Virus record (IMG/VR): IMGVR_UViG_3300017770_000229
Coordinates: 1 to 20,710 of that record
DNA from: a virus
DNA: 20,710 nt
Direction: 5' to 3' (one strand)
Both the position numbers and the translations under genes were made by a program. Shown here piece by piece: positions 15,257 to 20,710 of this stretch. The notes under the pieces were generated by a model. It made no database searches. It saw only the letters and a program-made list of their open reading frames with translations, and was not told the DNA's origin. Every line of letters starts with the position of its first letter. Within the stretch, counting starts at the first letter, position 1.

Positions 15257-17222
15257 AAAAGAACTAGAATTAGCACTGATAAATGCTGATAAACAAGGTG
15301 ACGTTGAGGCTGCAAGATTACTTGCAAACGCTTTAAAAAATCAATCTGTCAATAACGTAGAAAAAGCAAATGTAGAGCAAGTGTCAACTGTAAATCCTAT
15401 GAATCCTGTTTTGGGGTTTGGGATGGAGGCAATACAAGGACTTAATCGTGGTGCATACGGAGTGCTTGATTTAGCTGCAACCGTACCAAATGCATTGCTA
15501 GAGTTATCTGGGTCAGATGCGCGTATTCCAAAAATAAATGAACAACCATTTATGAATCAAAAGTTTATGGATGAAGGACTAGGCAGGGATATCGCGCGAT
15601 CAAGTGGTGAAGTTAGTGCATTAGCGCTAGGTGGTGGGGCTTTGTTGCGTAAGGGCGCAGAACAGTTACCTAAGTTAGCCTCCAATGCCGAAAGCATAGG
15701 TTCTGGAGTTTTGCGGCAACTTGCAAACACAACGCCAAAACAAGATGTTGTGATGGGCAGTACGGCTGCTGGGATGGGCGTTATAGGCGGTGAAGTTGGA
15801 GAAAATTTAGGAGGTCCAACTGGTAGAATGATAGGTCAGACAGTAGGAGAATTTATTACTCCATACCCAAGCGCGAACATCGTAAAATCAAATAGTCCAA
15901 ATGAAGTTTCTTTAAAAAACACATTTGATAGATTCAATGTTGACAGTTTTCCAGCGCAATTAAGCAACGATCCTTATAAAATTTCAGAAATGGATTATGT
16001 AAGTCAATTAACGCCTGGATCAAAGGTAATTACTCCTAAATTAATGAGACAAAATGAGCAAGCAGGCCAAGCTGTTGATGATGCTTTAAACACGATAACT
16101 ACAGGAGATGCACCTAGCACATATCAAAATGCAATGCAAAATGCTGCACAAAACATAATTAAAAAACGCGAACAAGCAAGGGATGCTGTTGCAGGTCCAT
16201 TATATAGGCAAGCATTTAACGAAGGTGGCTTGACAAATTTGCAAGGTGTTCGTAACACCCTAAAAGGGTTTATAAAAGATCATCCAAATAGCGGTGAAGT
16301 AGCTAAATCGTCTGCAAAAGTGTTAAAAATGTTAGCACCAAAAAAAGTTGCTGGAGAAAATGTAGAGCCTAATTTAGAGCAATTGCAAAATACAAAACTT
16401 GAAATTGATAATATGATTAATAGGCCAATTTTAAGTGATAACGCGCTTGCCAAAACTACGCAAGCTAAGTTATTAGAAATACAACAATCTCTGTTGCGTG
16501 AAATGGATGTTGCAAGTCCTAAATTCAAACAAGCAAGAGAAACATTCCAACAACTTTCACCTCCAGTAAATGAAGCGAAAAATTCTATAATTGGGAAAAT
16601 ATCTGAACTAAAAACTCCACAAATGAAAAACGTATTACGAAATATATTTGATCCAGGAGAAACCAATTTAGCAACAATGCAAAAAAACAAAAAAATGATT
16701 GTTGAAGCTGATCCTGAAGCATGGAATTTATTGATTCGTGCAGAGGTGGAAAAGCGATTAAGCTCAATCAAGCCAGTTAAAAGCGCTGTTGTACAAAATG
16801 AGCCTAGTCAATTAAGTAATGCAATTTTTGGCAACAAAAAACAAGAAGCTCAACTTTTAGCGGCAATGGACAAAGATCAAAGAGAATTGTTCCGAGACTT
16901 AAAAGTGATGTTGGATCAAGCAAGCCTTGGGAGATTGACAGGATCACAAACAGCTACTAGAACAGAAATCGCACAAAGTCTTAAAGGTGGATTTGTGCAA
17001 GCAATTCGTGATTTTGTGAGCAGTCCAGTAGATAAAACTGTCGGTATAGGAAGTGACGCAATGTTCGATAAGCGAGTTCGCACGTTAGCCATCGCATTGA
17101 CTGATGTTAATTACCGGCCATTGTTAAAATCTTCCTTAGAAAAAGATTCTGGTATTGCTGTTAATAGGCTTTTGTATTTCATAGAAGCTGAACTTATGAA
17201 TCAAGATTTAGCAACAGAATAA
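15246..17222 (+). CDS. Large candidate internal virion / ejection protein
   Basis: This is a 658-residue protein. The N-terminus (KKELELALINADKQGDVEAA) is a short helical module seen at the start of many phage virion proteins. Residues 59-122 contain GMEAIQGLNRG, NALLELSGSDARIP and MDEGLGRDIARSSGE, matching the C-terminal part of the polyvalent protein at 150. A glycine-rich hydrophobic stretch (about 125-200, with VVMGSTAAGMGVIGGEVG) could cross a membrane. Residues about 220-658 are long helices with little repetition. I infer it is ejected into or across the cell envelope with the genome. There is no good Shine-Dalgarno; the start overlaps the previous stop by eleven bases and is probably translation-coupled. 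The coding DNA is very AT-rich, with A-runs near 16681-16697 that are prone to slippage or sequencing error, although the frame is intact. Confidence 0.6.
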   Translation: MPTKKELELALINADKQGDVEAARLLANALKNQSVNNVEKANVEQVSTVNPMNPVLGFGMEAIQGLNRGAYGVLDLAATVPNALLELSGSDARIPKINEQPFMNQKFMDEGLGRDIARSSGEVSALALGGGALLRKGAEQLPKLASNAESIGSGVLRQLANTTPKQDVVMGSTAAGMGVIGGEVGENLGGPTGRMIGQTVGEFITPYPSANIVKSNSPNEVSLKNTFDRFNVDSFPAQLSNDPYKISEMDYVSQLTPGSKVITPKLMRQNEQAGQAVDDALNTITTGDAPSTYQNAMQNAAQNIIKKREQARDAVAGPLYRQAFNEGGLTNLQGVRNTLKGFIKDHPNSGEVAKSSAKVLKMLAPKKVAGENVEPNLEQLQNTKLEIDNMINRPILSDNALAKTTQAKLLEIQQSLLREMDVASPKFKQARETFQQLSPPVNEAKNSIIGKISELKTPQMKNVLRNIFDPGETNLATMQKNKKMIVEADPEAWNLLIRAEVEKRLSSIKPVKSAVVQNEPSQLSNAIFGNKKQEAQLLAAMDKDQRELFRDLKVMLDQASLGRLTGSQTATRTEIAQSLKGGFVQAIRDFVSSPVDKTVGIGSDAMFDKRVRTLAIALTDVNYRPLLKSSLEKDSGIAVNRLLYFIEAELMNQDLATE

Positions 17223-17290
17223 TATTTTCTTAATACACGCAACTACTAATTAACCGTCTTAACTGGCGGTATTTCTCGTGGAAAAAATAT
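17223..17290 (+). other. Only substantial intergenic gap (68 bases) with a small hairpin
   Basis: The AT-rich leader before the portal gene contains ACCGTC (17253-17258), a six-base loop and GGCGGT (17265-17270). In RNA these form a six-pair stem with one G-U pair. No U-tract follows, so a classical terminator is unlikely; a processing or pausing element is possible. No convincing -35/-10 promoter pair was seen. GTGGAA before the ATG is only a weak ribosome binding site. Confidence 0.4.
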
Positions 17291-19378
17291 ATGGAACTCA
17301 AAAAGCTTACTGAAGACGATATCAAGTCAATTGCAGCAGATGCCGTAGAAAACGCGGAGGATTTTGTTAATTCTGAAATCGTATCTGATCGACTAAAAGC
17401 ACAACGATACTACGATGGAGAGGTAGATATCGGTGAGGAGGATGGTCGCTCACAGGTCGTATCGACCAAGATAAGGGACAAGATTCGGGCGATAAAGCCA
17501 AGCCTTATGCGCGTATTTTTAAGCACTGACAAGCCTGTAGAGTTCGCCCCGATGGGACGCGAAGACGCACAGTTTGCAGAGCAGGCTACAAAGTATGTCA
17601 ATTACAAGTTTAATCAATTGCATGGCTATAGCGTTCTATCTGATGTGTTTTCAGACTCATTGCTAAAGAAGTGTGGTGTTGTTAAGTGCTATTGGAATAT
17701 AGAAAAAGAAAGCGAGACATTTGACCACCAAGACCTTCCTGATGAAGAGTTCTCGATGATTGTCAATGATCCTCGTGTTGAGGTGATTGAGCACACTGAG
17801 ACTGTCGAGATAGAGATAGATCAGATGGGTATGGAGATGCAACGCACAAGCCATAACGTCAAGGTATCAGTTACTGAAGAATACGGTGATTTAGTTATCG
17901 AATCTGTCCCCCCAGAGGAGTTCTTTATCTCATCAGATGCTACAGGTTTAGATGATGCTTACGCTGTTGTTCACAAGCGTGAGGTCAGGGTAGGTGACCT
18001 GGTTGCAATGGGTTATGACTTTGAGGTTGTATCTGAGCTAACAGGTGATGATACGGACAACTTTGCTGATGAGGAAAGATTTGAGCGTCAGAACTTTAGT
18101 TTTGATGATGATGAGCAGCCCTTAGACCCAACCATGCGTAAGGTCATTGTATCTGAGGTCTACATGAAGATTGATGCTGATGGCACTGGTATTCCTGTCA
18201 TGCACAAGATACTCCTTGGTGGTAGTGGTGATGAGTTGTTAGACGTTGAGCCTTGGGGTGATCTTCCTTTTGCCTTATTTCAGCACGACCCAGAACCGCA
18301 TACTTGGGTTGGGAATTCACTTGCAGATATTCTCTTTCAAGAGCAAGACGCAGCTACAGCAATGCTCCGTGGGGTCCTTGATAACGTGGCACTAACCAAC
18401 AATCCTCGAACAGAAATTGTTGAGGGTATGGTTAATATTGATGACTTCCTAAACAACGAAATTGGTGGTGTTGTTCGGACAAAAGCTGGCGGTTCTGTGC
18501 AACCTTTGACCGTACCATTTGTTGCAGGACAGACTTTGTCTGCTGTTGAGTATTTTGACAACCAAATTGACCATAAAACAGGCGTATCTGCCGCATCTTC
18601 TGGTCTTGATCCCAATGCACTTAGAAACACCACAGCAACGGCTGTTAATGCCACCGTACAGGGCGCTGCAAGTCAAATAGAGGTAATGGCAAGGAATCTA
18701 GCTGAAGGCGGTGTATCGCAGTTATTTAAGCTTATGATGAAGTTGACCATTGAGAACTGTGACAAGACAGAAATGATGGCAATTGCTGGTAGTGAATATA
18801 TGCCTGTTGACCCTCGTTCTTGGAACAAGGAGATGGATGTCACGGTCAATGTTGGCCTTGGAACTGGCAGAGAGGGTGAGCGTTTAGCAGCCCTACAGCA
18901 AGCACTTGATATGCAGGTTCAAATATTCAGTAACTATGGCATCAACAATGGTCTCGTAGGCATGACAGAGATACGCAACACCCTAGCCGATATGTTGGCC
19001 CTGGGTGGTCTTAGAAACATTAATCGTTACTTCAAGCCAATGTCGATGGAGCAAGAGATGATGCTCCAGCAGCAGGCACAAGCGCAAGAAGGTCAGGAGC
19101 CTATGGATCAGGCGGCTGCCTACCTGCAGGCAGAGCAACTTAAAGCGCAAGCAAAGTCTCAGACGGACATGGCAAAACTACAAATTGACGCACAAAAGGC
19201 ACTTGCAAAAGATGATCGAGAGCGTGATCAGATGGACCAAGATTTGCTTGTTAAGGCGGCAGAAATATACGGCAAGTACCAGACCAGTGTTGATGTAGCA
19301 GGGGTGAAGCAGGCACAAGCGATGCCTAGATACCCAGCGGCCTCACCTGTCCAAGCTGTTACTGGCGGTAGATTTTGA
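17291..19378 (+). CDS. Portal protein (P22-like)
   Basis: This is a 695-residue portal. The N-terminus reads DRLKAQRYYDGEVDIGEEDG and RSQVVSTKIRDKIRAIKPSL, matching the clip/wing start of P22-type portals. The middle includes PWGDLPFALFQHDPEPHTW and a SLADILFQEQDAATAMLRG helix, also typical. Residues 590-660 are a Gln/Ala-rich coiled coil (the barrel), as in P22. The dodecamer forms the DNA entry channel and is the nucleus of prohead assembly with the scaffold. Length fits the P22 family. It starts at ATG 17291 after a 68-base gap, and its TGA overlaps the TTG of the next gene. Confidence 0.88.
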   Translation: MELKKLTEDDIKSIAADAVENAEDFVNSEIVSDRLKAQRYYDGEVDIGEEDGRSQVVSTKIRDKIRAIKPSLMRVFLSTDKPVEFAPMGREDAQFAEQATKYVNYKFNQLHGYSVLSDVFSDSLLKKCGVVKCYWNIEKESETFDHQDLPDEEFSMIVNDPRVEVIEHTETVEIEIDQMGMEMQRTSHNVKVSVTEEYGDLVIESVPPEEFFISSDATGLDDAYAVVHKREVRVGDLVAMGYDFEVVSELTGDDTDNFADEERFERQNFSFDDDEQPLDPTMRKVIVSEVYMKIDADGTGIPVMHKILLGGSGDELLDVEPWGDLPFALFQHDPEPHTWVGNSLADILFQEQDAATAMLRGVLDNVALTNNPRTEIVEGMVNIDDFLNNEIGGVVRTKAGGSVQPLTVPFVAGQTLSAVEYFDNQIDHKTGVSAASSGLDPNALRNTTATAVNATVQGAASQIEVMARNLAEGGVSQLFKLMMKLTIENCDKTEMMAIAGSEYMPVDPRSWNKEMDVTVNVGLGTGREGERLAALQQALDMQVQIFSNYGINNGLVGMTEIRNTLADMLALGGLRNINRYFKPMSMEQEMMLQQQAQAQEGQEPMDQAAAYLQAEQLKAQAKSQTDMAKLQIDAQKALAKDDRERDQMDQDLLVKAAEIYGKYQTSVDVAGVKQAQAMPRYPAASPVQAVTGGRF

Positions 19379-19632
19379 ATATAAAAGAGAAGGCTCAACG
19401 GTACGACCGTTTATCAAAGGATGATGTATTTATTGAGCTTTTACAGGATGTCAGGGATGACGCAGTAAGCGTATTTCTGGAGCAGTCTCGTGATGACGAG
19501 GCGATTCACATGGCGCGCAATTTAATTGATGCGCTTAATACAATCGAGACCAAGATCAACACCATAAAAATGGCCGATCTTGTCGATGACAAAAGGAAAA
19601 CAGCACCGTGGAAACGACTGAAAACAATCTAG
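19375..19632 (+). CDS. Small helical protein between portal and scaffold
   Basis: This 85-residue protein starts at TTG (19375), overlapping the portal stop. Two amphipathic helices (EKAQRYDRLSKDDVFIELLQ, then DDEAIHMARNLIDALNTIET) end in a basic tail. Small helical proteins with AQ/RL..D..F.E.....R and L..I....I patterns commonly sit between portal and scaffold in P22-portal phages, but their function is unsettled; an assembly role is likely. The 3' end overlaps the scaffold start by 25 bases. Confidence 0.55.
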   Translation: MNIKEKAQRYDRLSKDDVFIELLQDVRDDAVSVFLEQSRDDEAIHMARNLIDALNTIETKINTIKMADLVDDKRKTAPWKRLKTI

Positions 19633-20594
19633 ATGGCAGCATTGAATCTGCTGCAGAAGCACTCCTAACGCCAACCGAAACCGAAAAAGAACCAGAAGTT
19701 GTTAAAGAGGCTCCAGCTGAAGAGGCTGAAGTTGAAGAGACAGTTGAAGAGGAAGAAGAGGTAGAGGAGCAAGAGGAGTCCGAAGAAGACGAAAACGAAG
19801 ACGAAATTAACCAGGACACTGAAAACGAAGACGATGCCGTTCAGTCGGAACAGTCTTTTACTGTCAAAATTGATGGTGAGGAAAAGGCTGTAACCCTAGA
19901 AGAACTCAAGCAAGGCTTTTCGGGCCAGAAATATGTCCAGAAGGGCATGCAAGAAAACGCCCAGATGCGTAAGCAGACTGAGGAAGTTTATAACGCCCTT
20001 TTGCAATCTCGTCAGCAGGTAACTGATCTATTTCAGAAACTGCAAAATGGAGGCGCTGCTCGTCAGCCTGTCAAACCAGACCTTGCAATGCTAGACACCG
20101 ATCCAATCGGGTATGTTGAGGCAAATGCTCGTTATGAGAATGATATGGCGGCCTATCAAACTGAGATGCAGCAATTTCAACGTATTCAGAATGAACAGCT
20201 ACACGCGCAGAATTTAGCACTGGAGGCGCACCGATCGCAGGAAATGTCCAAGCTATTAGAAATCATGCCTGATTTAAAAGACCCTGATAAGGGTAAGGTT
20301 ATGAGAGAGCAGATGTTGGCGGTTGGAACCGAGTACGGTTATAGCGGAGAGGAAATCTCTGCCATTGTTGACCATAGAGCTATCCGAGTTCTGGAGGATG
20401 CTAGAAAGTATCGTGAAATCGTAGCTGGGAAGTCTAAAGCCGTTGAGAAAGCGACTCAGAAAAAGAGAACGCAACCACTTAAAGCAGGCTCGAAAAAGGC
20501 CAGTTCACAGGCTAAAGAGTTGAAGACTAAACAAAACCGATTGAAACAAACTGGCTCAATTGATGATGCTGTTGCACTGATATTGGGTAACTAA
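19608..20594 (+). CDS. Capsid scaffolding protein
   Basis: This is a 328-residue protein starting at GTG (19608), with AAAAGGAAA 10-15 bases upstream. No in-frame ATG gives the usual N-terminus. Residues about 1-80 are extremely acidic (Glu/Asp-rich, almost no basic residues). Next is SFTVKIDGEEKAVTLEELKQ and GFSGQKYVQKGMQENAQMRK, the hallmark of phage scaffolds that precede SU10-like capsid genes. A long helical middle (LDTDPIGYVEANARYENDMA) follows. The C-terminus is basic (KKRTQPLKAGSKK.., KLKQTG-like helix) and probably contacts the capsid lattice. It is expected to template the prohead and then be removed. It lies between portal and capsid, as usual. Confidence 0.82.
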   Translation: METTENNLDGSIESAAEALLTPTETEKEPEVVKEAPAEEAEVEETVEEEEEVEEQEESEEDENEDEINQDTENEDDAVQSEQSFTVKIDGEEKAVTLEELKQGFSGQKYVQKGMQENAQMRKQTEEVYNALLQSRQQVTDLFQKLQNGGAARQPVKPDLAMLDTDPIGYVEANARYENDMAAYQTEMQQFQRIQNEQLHAQNLALEAHRSQEMSKLLEIMPDLKDPDKGKVMREQMLAVGTEYGYSGEEISAIVDHRAIRVLEDARKYREIVAGKSKAVEKATQKKRTQPLKAGSKKASSQAKELKTKQNRLKQTGSIDDAVALILGN

Positions 20595-20603
20595 TTTATA
20601 CTT

Positions 20604-20607
20604 GAGG
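20604..20607 (+). promoter_or_regulatory. Ribosome binding site of the capsid gene
   Basis: GAGG lies eight bases before the ATG at 20616, in the short gap after the scaffold stop. The spacing is close to ideal, which fits a capsid gene that must be translated heavily. No promoter is evident in this gap. Confidence 0.6.
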
Positions 20608-20615
20608 ATTTTAAA

Positions 20616-20710
20616 ATGGCACAGCCAAGTAATACTTTTGACAGCTATGATGGGGCTAATTCCATCCGCGAGGACCTTTCAGGCGTTATTGAAAGCGTGT
20701 CCCCAGAAGA
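20616..20710 (+). CDS. Major capsid protein, N-terminus (partial, cut by window edge)
   Basis: Only the first 31 codons are present. The start AQPSNTFDSYDGANSIREDL followed by SGVIESVSPEE matches the N-terminus of SU10-like major capsid proteins, which typically read NTFD.YD...REDLSDVI..I.P..TP. The gene follows the scaffold, as expected. The rest of the HK97-fold protein lies outside the window. Confidence 0.82.
   Translation, partial: MAQPSNTFDSYDGANSIREDLSGVIESVSPE

Noticed and set aside
16681-16697. A-runs as a programmed frameshift site in the large ejection protein
   Set aside because: The reading frame continues intact for over 170 codons and no overlapping alternative product with motifs is seen.
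17259-19374. Short shared string ACTGGCGGTA in the gap before portal and at the portal 3' end, as a possible attachment or direct repeat
   Set aside because: Only about ten bases match and the second copy encodes the portal C-terminus; chance is the simplest explanation.
1-20710. Integrase, lysis, tRNA or host metabolic genes
   Set aside because: None was found on either strand; the absence of lysogeny genes here says nothing about the rest of the genome.

Overview
The window is a contiguous block of structural and morphogenesis genes from a tailed phage with a short-tail (podovirus-like) plan. It is cut inside the large terminase gene at the left edge and just inside the major capsid gene at the right edge. 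All 20 genes lie on the + strand and most overlap or abut. There is no stretch over 300 bases without a gene; the longest gap, about 68 bases, precedes the portal gene. I saw no tRNA, integrase, lysis, replication, CRISPR or insertion-sequence gene. The AT-leaning base composition and the protein families (SU10-like adaptor and capsid, P22-like portal and nozzle, fibre modules of marine-phage type) suggest an uncultivated marine or aquatic podovirus. The host cannot be named from this sequence.

Layout. 1-153 is the terminase end. 150-1994 is a large polyvalent protein with an N-terminal ADP-ribosyltransferase-like domain. 2004-2627 is the head-tail adaptor. 2624-7325 holds a small tail protein, a 20-residue-repeat protein with a tryptophan ladder, and an 1146-residue tail fibre ending in a Peptidase_G2-like domain. 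7338-8096 holds three small accessory genes. 8124-10593 holds the tail nozzle, a jelly-roll-like protein and a possible GNAT-like protein. 10595-14195 holds a repeat-rich virion protein and two companions. 14195-17222 holds two candidate DNA-ejection (internal virion) proteins on conspicuously AT-rich DNA. 17291-20710 holds the portal, a small linker protein, the scaffold and the start of the major capsid protein.

How it fits together. Scaffold, portal and capsid build the prohead and the terminase fills it. The adaptor and nozzle close the portal vertex and carry the fibres. The ejection proteins presumably ride inside the head or tail and leave with the DNA.

The most interesting signal is that the ADP-ribosyltransferase-like protein ends in a segment of about 65 residues that reappears near the N-terminus of the largest ejection-protein candidate. 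This suggests that the enzyme is itself a virion-delivered effector, like T4 Alt in principle, carrying a shared packaging or membrane-crossing module. Further signals are exact 20- and 10-residue periodicities in one tail protein, a patchwork tail fibre with four identical 14-base cores, and a virion protein family that appears split into two genes.
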